Of a stretch of DNA of 64,000 nucleotides, positions 1 through 8,128 are shown one piece after another. Position numbers and translations under genes: made by a program. The stretch is from positions 2,011,501-2,075,500 of the forward strand of contig NZ_CP044545.1 in the NCBI RefSeq assembly GCF_008935075.1, in the 5' to 3' direction. Under the pieces are notes generated by a model. The model ran no database searches, had not been told where the DNA came from, and saw only the letters and a list, made by a program, of their open reading frames with translations. The first letter of the stretch is position 1. The number at the start of each line of letters is the position of its first letter. Source of the DNA: Pradoshia sp. D12 (GTDB lineage: Bacteria; Bacillota; Bacilli; Bacillales; Pradoshiaceae).

Positions 1-237
1 TTTTAATAATCACAACTTAATATTTCGTTTATTAGTGCTTTTTATACTTATAAACAAACGAATTCTTGGGAGCTAACTAAATTGAACATCTTTATCCCAT
101 TACTATATATGTATTTTAATTCGAATCGATTTATTTATGTTTTTTAATAGGAGGGATCTTTTTTCAAATTTTCATTTGCATCCCTTTAAATCATAAATAC
201 GTAAACTTAAGGTGTAATTCAATCTATACATGCAAAA
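1..237. other. AT-rich stretch with no gene seen
   Basis: No open frame with a ribosome binding site is visible on either strand. It lies downstream of the Rtp-like gene, beyond that gene's probable terminator, and may be intergenic DNA of the terminus. A loose inverted repeat around TTCGTTTAT at 24-60 was seen, but nothing supports a function for it. Confidence 0.5.
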
Positions 238-266
238 CAGACCGACTTGCTATGCAAATCAGTCTG
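238..266 (-). terminator. Intrinsic terminator of the Rtp-like gene
   Basis: The arms 238-249 and 255-266 pair over about 10 of 12 bases around a 5-nt loop. Read on the minus strand the hairpin is followed by TTTTG. It lies about 50 bp beyond the stop codon of the Rtp-like gene. Confidence 0.65.
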
Positions 267-314
267 CCTGTTGAAACCTAATTTTATTTTGCTATTTATT
301 TAGAATCCTGACCC

Positions 315-695
315 TTATATTTTCTTAACTGGACCAAAATGATCCTCTAAAGCAACCTGCAGTATGCCGATTGAACGTTCCAGCTCTTTTTTCATTAACT
401 TTCGGTAAATTTCTAATTCTTCTTTCCCTTTATCCGTTAAATAATAAATAAAAACTTCTTGAACATTTTCTTGCGGATCGCCGAGTATTTCGGTTCTTTT
501 TTTTACGAATCCGGCTTTATACAATTCTTTATAGGTTTTATAAATTTCCGTATGGGTTGGCGAATAGCCAAATGGTTTAAATTTTTCTCTTAAATCATTT
601 AACACCATGGAACCATAGTCCCTTGGATGAGAAGCAATCTCCAGTAGATAAAGCTTTAAAAATGCTTTTTGTTTTAATAAGAATCCTCTGTTCAT
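315..695 (-). CDS. rtp: Replication terminator protein (Rtp) homologue
   Basis: A 126-residue protein that aligns along its length with B. subtilis Rtp, the winged-helix dimer that binds Ter sites and arrests replication forks with polarity. Shared landmarks are the N-terminal block GFLLKQKAFLKLYL, the recognition-helix region with HTEIYKTYKEL near residues 48-58, and the acidic/basic C-terminal helix that forms the dimer in Rtp. ATG at 695 is preferred over GTG at 704 because AGAGGTGAGG precedes it at normal spacing. A Ter-like sequence lies about 110 bp upstream (808-839), the same arrangement as in B. subtilis, where Rtp represses its own promoter. A plain PadR-type regulator is the alternative, but the Ter-like site argues against it. 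Confidence 0.85.
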   Translation of the reverse strand: MNRGFLLKQKAFLKLYLLEIASHPRDYGSMVLNDLREKFKPFGYSPTHTEIYKTYKELYKAGFVKKRTEILGDPQENVQEVFIYYLTDKGKEELEIYRKLMKKELERSIGILQVALEDHFGPVKKI

Positions 696-807
696 TCCCC
701 TCACCTCTTACATTAGACATCACTTTTAATCTTATATTATCAAATTTTTTCTTTCTTGGTGGGTTTTGTGATTTTTTCTTGGTGGCTGGGTTTTTAGAAA
801 AAAACTA

Positions 808-839
808 TGAAGATTTGGAACATAGTTTGTTTAGTTCTT
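808..839 (-). promoter_or_regulatory. Ter-like replication fork arrest site
   Basis: Read on the minus strand, 808-839 matches the B. subtilis TerI 32-mer, as I remember it, at about 27 of 32 positions, including AAGAACTAA at one end, the central AAACTATGT and a TTCA end. The strong B half (CTATG.. to ..TTC) lies at 808-826 and the A half at 822-839. By analogy a fork coming from the left would stop here and a fork coming from the right would pass. A short palindrome (AAACTATG at 802-809 with CATAGTTT at 821-828) overlaps the site. Confidence 0.75.
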
Positions 840-958
840 ATTAATAAAAACATATGTTATTTTCTCTCATAAAAAGTAATTTTAAATGTTACCGGAGTTA
901 TTATACTTTTAGTGTTAATTCATTGAAGTTTATTATCTTAAAGTTAGAATGAACCATT

Positions 959-997
959 AAAAAAGCGGACCCGCATGCTTAAAGCATGTAGATCCGC
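959..997 (-). terminator. Terminator of the GH3/uronate operon
   Basis: The arms 965-978 and 984-997 pair with a small internal mismatch around a TTAAA loop, and on the minus strand are followed by six T. It lies about 50 bp after the stop codon of the GH3 gene. Confidence 0.8.
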
Positions 998-1045
998 ATG
1001 TTTTTCGTGGACTGAATATAATTTCAATATATCAATGACCGTATA

Positions 1046-2794
1046 TTACAGTCTTGTATCCCACTTATTACACCAAACGTTTTCATTTGGTGTACCATGG
1101 AATTCTGATTCACCCATGATCTTGTCAATAACCGCTTTAATTGTGATTTCAGTATCTTTGTATGCATTAATATAGCATTTTACCATTGGCACATCAGTTA
1201 AGTGTGTTGTGAAGTTCAATGATACGAATACGGTTGGAACTTCATGTACATACCAAGGGATCTCGTTTGCCATAGCCGTTTTCCATCTGATACGGTAGTT
1301 GTTTTCTGCACCATAACCGATGACATTGGCAAATACAAGAGCTGCATCTACTTCTTCACGATATTTTAATGTTGGGCCTTTAACACGAGTGTCACCTTCG
1401 TTAACGGTTACTTCAAAGCCTCTGCTTTCAAGCTCTTTCACAATATAGTTAAGAGTTTTGTCATCGCCTTCATAAATGCCGCCTTTTTCTCCTTCTAAGA
1501 AATACAGACGAATACGTTTATGTGTTTCTGGGCGAATTGGCAATTGATCCAATGTGTTTTTAACAAGCGTAATTCCTTTATCTGCAGCTTGTTTAGCACG
1601 CTCGATATGATCTTCACAGCCAATTACTTTTAAGTCTTCTTCATTGCGGAAGATGGAACCGTCTTTTTGCGCTTTGTGCAAGCCTAGTGTCGCTTTAAAG
1701 CCCAGGATTCTTTCTAATGCATCTTGAAGTCGTTCTTCTGTAATGATTCCATTTTTGTAACCATTTAACATGAAGTTGTAGTCTTCATCAATATCGTTGA
1801 AGAACAAGAACATATCACAGCCTGCTGCAATGGATTGCGGTACATATTCTTCACGTCTCATCGCTGCTGTCATACCAAGCATATGAGATGCATCAGTCAA
1901 GACTAGACCGTTGAAGCCTAATTTGCCTTTTAGGAGACCATTAATTAATTCTGGCGCTAACGTAGCTGGCAAGATATCACGGTCTTCTAATTCAGGTACT
2001 AATGCTTTTTGATATTCTGGCAAAGCAATATGCCCGGCCATAATAGAGTGTACACCGTTCTCAATATGATTACGGTATACTTCACCGAAGGATTTTTCCC
2101 ATTCGTCTACAGATAATTCATTTACGCCCATGACTAAATGCTGGTCGCGTTCTTCTGTTCCATCACCAGGCCAGTGCTTAATGCAAACACCAACATTACT
2201 TTCTGTTAACCCTTTAATGTATGAATTTGTGTGCTTGATAACCGGTTCAGCAGTTGTACCGTAAGCACGAGTATTTACGATTGTATTTCTCCAGTTTTTT
2301 AGGATATCCACACATGGGTCGAAGTTCCAGTTAACACCAACCGCATGCGCTTCACGACCACTTACATAACCGGCATCAAAGGATAATTGTTCATCACCAG
2401 AAGCTTCACACATAGCAGCTGAGGCCACATATGTACCATCGTTTACCGCACCATTACCGCCTGCATCACAGTTCGCTGCTACTAGTAATGGAATTTTGGA
2501 ATCCTTTTGAAGTTCGTTGATAAGTGCTTGTACTTTATCGGATGTAGCCCCCATATAACGAGCCCCGCCGATATGGTATTTTTCAAGCAGTTCTTTGTTT
2601 GTGAATGTATTACCGCTGAATTTATCATCACCAAAGAAGAATAGGTTAATAAATAACTGACCGATCTTCTCTTCTGTAGTCATTCCAGCGATTGTATCTT
2701 TAACCCATTTAATATCTTCATCAGATAGATTATATGGCTTTGCTTTTAGATCAACCTTTGGCATTGGGATGTTTTTAGCAATTTTTTGAATCAT
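1046..2794 (-). CDS. Glycoside hydrolase family 3, NagZ-type beta-N-acetylhexosaminidase
   Basis: A 582-residue GH3 enzyme, probably cytoplasmic because no signal peptide is seen. The motif KHWPGDGTEERDQH has the spacing of the NagZ KHFPGHG..DSH loop, whose terminal His acts with Asp as acid/base. The nucleophile is the Asp in LVLTDASHM. A second alpha/beta domain follows after about residue 370. ATG at 2794 is chosen because GGAGG lies 8 bp upstream; a TTG start at 2809 would lie inside that site. It is the last gene of the uronate operon, 18 bp after the HAD gene. The linkage suggests it removes a beta-linked sugar, perhaps GlcNAc, from uronate-containing oligosaccharides. The exact substrate cannot be read from sequence. 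Confidence 0.82.
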   Translation of the reverse strand: MIQKIAKNIPMPKVDLKAKPYNLSDEDIKWVKDTIAGMTTEEKIGQLFINLFFFGDDKFSGNTFTNKELLEKYHIGGARYMGATSDKVQALINELQKDSKIPLLVAANCDAGGNGAVNDGTYVASAAMCEASGDEQLSFDAGYVSGREAHAVGVNWNFDPCVDILKNWRNTIVNTRAYGTTAEPVIKHTNSYIKGLTESNVGVCIKHWPGDGTEERDQHLVMGVNELSVDEWEKSFGEVYRNHIENGVHSIMAGHIALPEYQKALVPELEDRDILPATLAPELINGLLKGKLGFNGLVLTDASHMLGMTAAMRREEYVPQSIAAGCDMFLFFNDIDEDYNFMLNGYKNGIITEERLQDALERILGFKATLGLHKAQKDGSIFRNEEDLKVIGCEDHIERAKQAADKGITLVKNTLDQLPIRPETHKRIRLYFLEGEKGGIYEGDDKTLNYIVKELESRGFEVTVNEGDTRVKGPTLKYREEVDAALVFANVIGYGAENNYRIRWKTAMANEIPWYVHEVPTVFVSLNFTTHLTDVPMVKCYINAYKDTEITIKAVIDKIMGESEFHGTPNENVWCNKWDTRL

Positions 2795-2812
2795 CTGGAC
2801 TTCCTCCAAACC

Positions 2813-3655
2813 TTATTTTAAGTTATCGTTGAATTCCTTAATCAATTGTTCTTGGTATTCTCCTGCAAAGCTGCCGTCTAAGAATTTAGCCAAAGCTTCG
2901 TTTTGAAAACGATCCCAAGAGAATTTCTCTTTACCAACAAGAATTGGGTAATAAAGAACGTCATTTACCTCAGCAGCAGATAAATCTCCAGGAGCATCAC
3001 CGATCATCAATACACGAGTGTTTTCATAACCGAATTTTTTCAATTGCTCTATGCAGTAAGCTTTAGTACCAGCTTCTTGTCCAAGCATGACATCAACATG
3101 TACGTTTAGTTCATGTCTTGTCCATTCATCAAGTACAGCTGCACCATTTGCTGATGATACAATCGCTACATCTGCTACATTATTAGCAGCTGCTAAGCCT
3201 TCTTTAGCACCTTCAACAGGTTTATCATTTCCAGCCAGTTCTTCCTCAATCGTACGATTAACCGCATGGCTCCACTCTAAAGCTTTCTTTAATTGCTCAT
3301 CATTTGTTTCAGCAATCGCTCTTTCAAGTGATGGATTGGAAAGTTCATTCGTTGTTTCAGCCCATTTTTTGAAAGAAGTGATATCAGGCATTTCAATGCC
3401 TTCTTTTTCTAAAGCTTCGAAAGTAGCGACAACCCCTTTAAAGCGGTTGATTCCTCTTGTTCTTGTGTAAAGGTTGATATCATTCCATACTTTTAGGAAA
3501 CGATCTTTAATGTGATGAAGCTCCCATACATCTACTGCACGCGGTCCAAATGCTTCTTCGTGTTTTACACCCATCGTATCCATTGCGCAACCATCGGAAT
3601 CAACGCATACTAAAAAGTCTTTTGTTTTAACAAATTCTTTGATGTTGTCCTTCAT
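2813..3655 (-). CDS. HAD superfamily hydrolase
   Basis: A 280-residue HAD phosphatase. Motif I is VCVDSDGC (residues 16-23, nucleophile and acid/base Asp), motif II is VSSAN, the motif III Lys is in GTKAY, and motif IV is MIGDAPGD. A long helical cap lies between motifs I and II. AAGGAGAG precedes the ATG. It sits between uxuA and the GH3 gene, so a sugar phosphate from the uronate pathway is the likely substrate. It is not one of the classical pathway enzymes and may remove a side product or recycle a phosphorylated intermediate; that is inference. Confidence 0.8.
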   Translation of the reverse strand: MKDNIKEFVKTKDFLVCVDSDGCAMDTMGVKHEEAFGPRAVDVWELHHIKDRFLKVWNDINLYTRTRGINRFKGVVATFEALEKEGIEMPDITSFKKWAETTNELSNPSLERAIAETNDEQLKKALEWSHAVNRTIEEELAGNDKPVEGAKEGLAAANNVADVAIVSSANGAAVLDEWTRHELNVHVDVMLGQEAGTKAYCIEQLKKFGYENTRVLMIGDAPGDLSAAEVNDVLYYPILVGKEKFSWDRFQNEALAKFLDGSFAGEYQEQLIKEFNDNLK

Positions 3656-3677
3656 TTCTATACTCTCCTTCTATATG

Positions 3678-3724
3678 AATAAGCCGATACGAATTCTTAC
3701 TTGGAAGATTCGCATCGACTTATT
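3678..3724 (-). promoter_or_regulatory. Intra-operon stem-loop between uxuA and the HAD gene
   Basis: Arms of about 20 nt (3678-3698 and 3705-3724) pair with a few mismatches and G-U pairs around a 6-nt loop, filling most of the 76-bp gap. On the minus strand the right arm ends in CTTATTC rather than a clean U tract. It may be a weak terminator, an RNA processing site or a 3'-end stabiliser. Confidence 0.6.
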
Positions 3725-3731
3725 TTAATCA

Positions 3732-4778
3732 TTAGCGATTATTTTTATTTACTGCTTCCCATAATCCAATTAGGTAAGTAGCACCTAATGCACGATCATA
3801 TAAACCGTAACCAGGCTTACCAGTTTCGCCCCAGATCATACGACCGTGGTCAGGACGGATTGGTCCTTCATAGTTGAAGTCTTTCATTGCTTTAATCACT
3901 TCATACATATCAACAGAACCATACTCAGATGGGTGAGCACTTTCTTCGAATGACATTCCGCCTGTTAATTTAACGTTGCGGGCATGTACAAAGTTTACGC
4001 GGTCTTTCTTACCAAAGTAACGAAGCATTTCTGGGAAATCGTTATTTGGGTGAGAACCAAGTGAACCGCTGCACATTGTTAAACCGTTATATGGGCTGTC
4101 ATATAGGTTAACGAATCTTTCTAGGTTTTCTTTGTTTGTGATGATACGTGGTAATCCAAAGATATCAAATGGCGGATCATCTGGGTGGATTGCCATTTTT
4201 ACGCCAGCTTCTTCTGCAACTGGAATAATTTCTTTAATGAAATACTCAAGGTTTTCCCAAAGTTTTTCATGATCAACATTTTTGTAGTGATCAAATAATT
4301 GTTGCAGGTCTTCTTTTTTATAGCTGGAATCCCAACCTGGTAAAGAAAGTTCACCTGTTAGTGGATCCATTTTCTTAGCTACTTCTTCTTCGAAGATAAG
4401 AGCTGTAGAACCATCTGGAAGACGGTATTCTAAATCTGTACGTGTCCAGTCAAAGATTGGCATGAAGTTGTAGCACACAACTGGGATACCAGCTTTACCA
4501 AGGTTACGTAAAGTCGTTTTGTAGTTCTCGATATATTTGTCACGAGTTGGCAAACCAATTTTGATATCTTCATGAACCGGTACGCTCTCGATAACAGAGA
4601 TGTGCATACCAGCATCTTCTACAGTCTTTTTCAATTCTTCGATTTTATCCATCGGCCAAGCTTCACCAACCGGGATATCATAAATAGCTGTTACAATTCC
4701 TTTCATACCTGGAATTTGACGGATGTATTCCAAAGGAATACTATCAGTTTTTCCATACCAACGGAATGACATTTCCAT
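3732..4778 (-). CDS. uxuA: Mannonate dehydratase
   Basis: A 348-residue UxuA (EC 4.2.1.8). It dehydrates D-mannonate to 2-keto-3-deoxygluconate in cytosolic glucuronate catabolism. The protein begins [14 protein letters not shown] and has the family metal/substrate regions [22 protein letters not shown] and RPDHGRM, with full family length. GGAGG lies 9 bp before the ATG. The gene is 20 bp downstream of uxaC, and a stem-loop separates it from the following HAD gene. Confidence 0.96.
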   Translation of the reverse strand: MEMSFRWYGKTDSIPLEYIRQIPGMKGIVTAIYDIPVGEAWPMDKIEELKKTVEDAGMHISVIESVPVHEDIKIGLPTRDKYIENYKTTLRNLGKAGIPVVCYNFMPIFDWTRTDLEYRLPDGSTALIFEEEVAKKMDPLTGELSLPGWDSSYKKEDLQQLFDHYKNVDHEKLWENLEYFIKEIIPVAEEAGVKMAIHPDDPPFDIFGLPRIITNKENLERFVNLYDSPYNGLTMCSGSLGSHPNNDFPEMLRYFGKKDRVNFVHARNVKLTGGMSFEESAHPSEYGSVDMYEVIKAMKDFNYEGPIRPDHGRMIWGETGKPGYGLYDRALGATYLIGLWEAVNKNNR

Positions 4779-4798
4779 AGTAAGTTTCCTCCTAAAAA

Positions 4799-6217
4799 TT
4801 ATTGAAGATCTATATTAAAATAGTTCTTAGCGTTATTAAAGCAGATGTTTTCAATTAAGTTTTGCAGCAATGCCGGATCATTTGGAATTTCGCCAGATTC
4901 TACCCAAGTACCTATTAAGTTACATAGAATGCGGCGGAAGTATTCATGTCTGCTATAAGAGATAAAGCTACGTGAATCTGTCAGCATCCCTACAAAGTGA
5001 CTTAATAATCCTTGATCAGCTAAAGCTGTCATTTGGCGAATCATGCCTGGTTTAGTGTCATTGAACCACCAACCAGAACCAAATTGGATTTTACCCGCGA
5101 TTCCTTCTTCGTTTGTTTGGAAGTTTTGAATCGTTGTACCAATCAGTTCGTTATAAACAGGATTCAAATTATACACAATTGTTCTAGGCAGGGAATCCCT
5201 GATTTCTAACGCGTCTAGCAGCGCATTTAATGGTGCGGCTACTTCGCCTTGATCACTGATGGAGTCAAAGCCTGCATCAGGTCCTAATCTTTTGAACATT
5301 TTTGTGTTGTTATTGCGGATTGCACCAAAGTGAAGCTGCATTGCCCAGCCTCTTTCTGTGTAGGCCTTTGCAAGAGCAATCATGATGGCTGTCTTGAATT
5401 TATTTTCATCCTCTAGGCTTACAGCTTTACCGCTACGGCCAGATTGATAAATTCCATCTAATTCGCTTTCATCGAATTCAGCAAATGGAACCTCTGATAG
5501 GCCATGGTCAGAAATTCTGCAGCCTTTTTCGTGGAAATATTGAACTCGATCCAATAGAGCCGCAATATAATCCGCATAAGTTGCTAATGATTTGTCAGCA
5601 ACCTTTTCAAGAGTCTCCACGAATGGAACGAATGTAGCTTTATTGATTTCCAATCCTTTGTCAGGTCGGAATGAAGGAAGAACCTTCACTGGGAAATCAG
5701 GCAATTCAGCGATTTGCGCATGATACATAAGATCATCCGTCGGATCATCTGTCGTGCCAATTACTTTTACATTTGAGCGTTTGATGAGTTCGCGAACAGA
5801 AAAATCATCTTGCTGCAACAATTCATTACAACGGTTCCAAATGCTTTCCCATGTTTGTTCGTTTAATAATTCTTCAATACCGAAGTAGTTTTTTAACTCA
5901 ATATGAGTCCAGTGATACAAAGCGTTTCCAACTGTATATGGAACAGTTTTAGCCCAAGCCTCAAACTTCTCCTTCGGATCGGCATCACCAGTAACATACT
6001 TTTCAGGAATCCCATGTGCTCTCATTGCTCTCCATTTATAATGGTCACCTTCGAGCCATAGTTCAGTTATATTTTTAAATTTACGATTCTCTGCAATATC
6101 CTTTGGGGATAAATGGCAGTGGTAATCATAAATAGGCATATTCTTAGCGTATTCATGATACAACTTCACAGCTGTTTCATTTTGCAATATAAAGTTTTCA
6201 TGTATAAATGAACTCAT
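4799..6217 (-). CDS. uxaC: Glucuronate (uronate) isomerase
   Basis: A 472-residue UxaC (EC 5.3.1.12), a TIM-barrel enzyme that converts D-glucuronate to D-fructuronate (and galacturonate to tagaturonate). Recognisable blocks are YDYHCHLSP near residue 30, the substrate loop around [18 protein letters not shown], and GMLTDSRSF near the C-terminus. AAAGGAGGG precedes the ATG. It lies between KDPG aldolase (33 bp) and uxuA (20 bp). The reductase gene in the operon is an SDR-type uxuB, so glucuronate rather than galacturonate is the more likely substrate. Confidence 0.96.
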   Translation of the reverse strand: MSSFIHENFILQNETAVKLYHEYAKNMPIYDYHCHLSPKDIAENRKFKNITELWLEGDHYKWRAMRAHGIPEKYVTGDADPKEKFEAWAKTVPYTVGNALYHWTHIELKNYFGIEELLNEQTWESIWNRCNELLQQDDFSVRELIKRSNVKVIGTTDDPTDDLMYHAQIAELPDFPVKVLPSFRPDKGLEINKATFVPFVETLEKVADKSLATYADYIAALLDRVQYFHEKGCRISDHGLSEVPFAEFDESELDGIYQSGRSGKAVSLEDENKFKTAIMIALAKAYTERGWAMQLHFGAIRNNNTKMFKRLGPDAGFDSISDQGEVAAPLNALLDALEIRDSLPRTIVYNLNPVYNELIGTTIQNFQTNEEGIAGKIQFGSGWWFNDTKPGMIRQMTALADQGLLSHFVGMLTDSRSFISYSRHEYFRRILCNLIGTWVESGEIPNDPALLQNLIENICFNNAKNYFNIDLQ

Positions 6218-6250
6218 CCGCTTTACCCTCCTTTATGTAGCAGGTCTTGA

Positions 6251-6895
6251 TTATTTATTTTGAAGTGTTGCTAAATGGTCCATAAACTCTCTTGCAACTG
6301 CTTGGACAGAGCTGTAATCTCCATCTTTCACATTCTTCGTTAAGGCACTTCCGATACCTACTGCAAATGCACCAACTTCGATCCAGTCAGCCAAGTTATC
6401 CTTGCTAACACCGCCTGAAGGCATCATTTGAACATGTGGAAGTGGTCCGTGTACATCCTTAATGAAGGATTTGCCAAGAAGGCTTCCAGGAAACATTTTG
6501 ATAACATCAGAACCGTATGTAACAGCCTCCATTACTTCAGTTACGGATCCGCAACCTGGTAAGTAAGGAACACAATAACGATTACACATTAATGAAATGT
6601 TTTTATCAAAGTGTGGACTCACGATATAGCGTGCACCCTTCATAATAGCAAGACGAGCTGTAGCTTCATCTAATACTGTTCCAGCACCAATGATCATGTT
6701 GTCATCATTCATGCTTGCAAGTTCAGCAATAACGTCACCTGCATCAGGTGTTGTAAATGTAATTTCTAAAGAACGAATACCGCCTGCATATGCTTGTTTA
6801 GCAATTTCAACAGCTTCTTCTTTTGTCTTACCGCGAACAACTGCTACAACATAGCCTTTGCGCATTTCATTTAATACTTCAAATTTTGGTAACAT
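6251..6895 (-). CDS. kdgA: 2-dehydro-3-deoxy-phosphogluconate aldolase (KDPG aldolase)
   Basis: A 214-residue class I aldolase that splits KDPG into pyruvate and glyceraldehyde-3-phosphate, the last step of the uronate pathway. Visible features are VVAVVRGKTKEEA at the N-terminus, the Glu of SLEITFTTP, GAGTVLDEATA, the Schiff-base Lys in SDVIKMFPGS, and MPSGGV in the phosphate-binding loop. ATG at 6895 is preferred over GTG at 6904 because GGAG then has normal spacing. The KDG kinase that makes its substrate is not in this operon but at 48359-49360. A strong hairpin lies between this gene and uxuB. Confidence 0.93.
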   Translation of the reverse strand: MLPKFEVLNEMRKGYVVAVVRGKTKEEAVEIAKQAYAGGIRSLEITFTTPDAGDVIAELASMNDDNMIIGAGTVLDEATARLAIMKGARYIVSPHFDKNISLMCNRYCVPYLPGCGSVTEVMEAVTYGSDVIKMFPGSLLGKSFIKDVHGPLPHVQMMPSGGVSKDNLADWIEVGAFAVGIGSALTKNVKDGDYSSVQAVAREFMDHLATLQNK

Positions 6896-6930
6896 AACAT
6901 TCACACTCCAGTTTTCGAGTCGATATCAAC

Positions 6931-6966
6931 AAAACAAATAGCGATAGATTAATCGCTATTTGTTTT
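6931..6966 (-). terminator. Perfect 15-bp stem-loop between uxuB and kdgA
   Basis: The arms 6931-6945 and 6952-6966 are perfectly complementary around a 6-nt loop, and the minus-strand right arm ends in ATTTGTTTTG. This is terminator-like but sits inside what otherwise looks like one operon, so it may attenuate or stabilise the transcript. Confidence 0.7.
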
Positions 6967-6983
6967 CAATTTTTTAGCCCTAA

Positions 6984-7844
6984 TTAAACACCAGAATATG
7001 CAGAGAACGCACCATCAACTGGGATGATTACGCCATTAACAAAGCTGGATGCTTCATGGCTTGCAAGGTATAACATTGTTCCAACAAGCTCTTCCGCTTC
7101 ACCAAAACGATCCATCGGCGTATTGCGAAGGATTTTCTCAGAACGCTCAGTGTAAGAGCCATCTTCGTTTTTCAACAATTTTTCATTTTGTGCTGTAACG
7201 AAGAATCCTGGAGCAATTGCATTAACACGGATTCCAACTTTAGACATGTGAACCGCTAACCATTGTGTAAAGTTACTTACTGCAGCTTTCGCACCGCTGT
7301 AAGCAGGAATTTTTGTTAATGGTGTGTATGCATTCATAGAAGATACATTGATGATTGTTGCACCTTTACGATTTACCATATCACTTGCAAATTCTTGAGA
7401 AGGTAATAAAGTACCTAAGAAATTCAAGTTGAATACGAATTGAACTCCTTCTGGATCTAAATCGAAGAAAGTGATTGTATCTTTCAATTGACCATTCAAA
7501 TCTTCTGGGAATAAATATTCTTTAGTAGTAGTTCCAAGTGGATGGTTACCACCAGCACCGTTGATTAAGATATCGCAAAGTCCTAATTTTTCTTTTACAA
7601 CTGCGTGTGCAGCTTTTAGGCTTTCTTTGTCTAATACGTTTGCTTCAACACCAATCGCAATTCCGCCTTTTTGGCGAACTTCTTCAGCTTTCTTTTCAGC
7701 ATTTTCTAAAGCGCGGTCAAGAATGGCAACTTTCGCTCCACATGCAGCCAAAGCATCAACAAATGCTCCGCAAAGGATTCCAGCGCCGCCTGTAACAACC
7801 GCAACTTTATCTGTTAAATCAACTTTAAAAGGTAAAGTAGTCAT
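6984..7844 (-). CDS. uxuB: Fructuronate reductase, SDR type (D-mannonate oxidoreductase)
   Basis: A 286-residue short-chain dehydrogenase. It has the Rossmann motif VTGGAGILCG near residue 18, the NAG-type motif INGAGG, and the catalytic Ser...Tyr-x-x-x-Lys in AYSGAKAAVS. It corresponds to the Gram-positive SDR fructuronate reductases (YjmF-like), which replace the unrelated long-chain UxuB of enterobacteria, and would reduce D-fructuronate to D-mannonate with NADH. ATG at 7844 is chosen because GGAGGT lies 8 bp upstream; a longer frame to 7925 has no such site and would overlap the promoter. It is first in the operon, behind a promoter with an operator-like palindrome. Confidence 0.9.
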   Translation of the reverse strand: MTTLPFKVDLTDKVAVVTGGAGILCGAFVDALAACGAKVAILDRALENAEKKAEEVRQKGGIAIGVEANVLDKESLKAAHAVVKEKLGLCDILINGAGGNHPLGTTTKEYLFPEDLNGQLKDTITFFDLDPEGVQFVFNLNFLGTLLPSQEFASDMVNRKGATIINVSSMNAYTPLTKIPAYSGAKAAVSNFTQWLAVHMSKVGIRVNAIAPGFFVTAQNEKLLKNEDGSYTERSEKILRNTPMDRFGEAEELVGTMLYLASHEASSFVNGVIIPVDGAFSAYSGV

Positions 7845-7913
7845 TTCGTCATACCTCCATATATTTGCATTGAAATTTTCATAAACACTATGTATACGTG
7901 TTATTGCATGCTT

Positions 7914-7944
7914 GTATACTAGCATACTTGACGAGTTATATCAA
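7914..7944 (-). promoter_or_regulatory. uxuB operon promoter overlapped by operator-like palindrome
   Basis: On the minus strand TTGATA (7939-7944) and TAGTAT (7916-7921) are spaced 17 bp. The -10 is embedded in the imperfect palindrome GTATACTAGCATAC (7914-7927), whose shape (GTAT..ATAC core) fits a GntR-family operator such as UxuR. The 12-mer GTATACTAGCAT recurs at 9882-9893 upstream of the symporter. A bound repressor would block -10 recognition. No GntR gene is in the window. Confidence 0.6.
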
Positions 7945-8089
7945 TAATTTATTTTTCTAAATTTGAACATAACTCATACATTAAATGCCCATTACTTATC
8001 ATGCTCTACCAGATTCAAAGTATGTACGTAATTCATTAAATACTCTTCCTTTTACATCCTTTTCTTCTTTTTACAAATTCCCCAATAAC

Positions 8090-8119
8090 AAAAAAAGATA
8101 GCCCATTTAAGAGCTATCT
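8090..8119 (-). terminator. Terminator of the GPH symporter gene
   Basis: AGATAGC (8096-8102) pairs with GCTATCT (8113-8119), followed on the minus strand by seven T. It separates the symporter from the uxuB promoter. Confidence 0.8.
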
Positions 8120-8128
8120 CTTTACTAA

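Noticed and set aside
802-828. Hairpin AAACTATG/CATAGTTT as a transcription terminator
   Set aside because: No plus-strand gene reads into it, the stem is short, and it coincides with the Ter-like site, which explains the sequence better.
623-844. Plus-strand 73-codon frame opposite the Rtp-like gene
   Set aside because: It is antisense to rtp, crosses the Ter-like site and has no ribosome binding site.
843-872. A second, oppositely oriented Ter site around ACATATGTTA
   Set aside because: Only TATGT and a few flanking bases match the Ter core; too weak without a matrix score or binding data.
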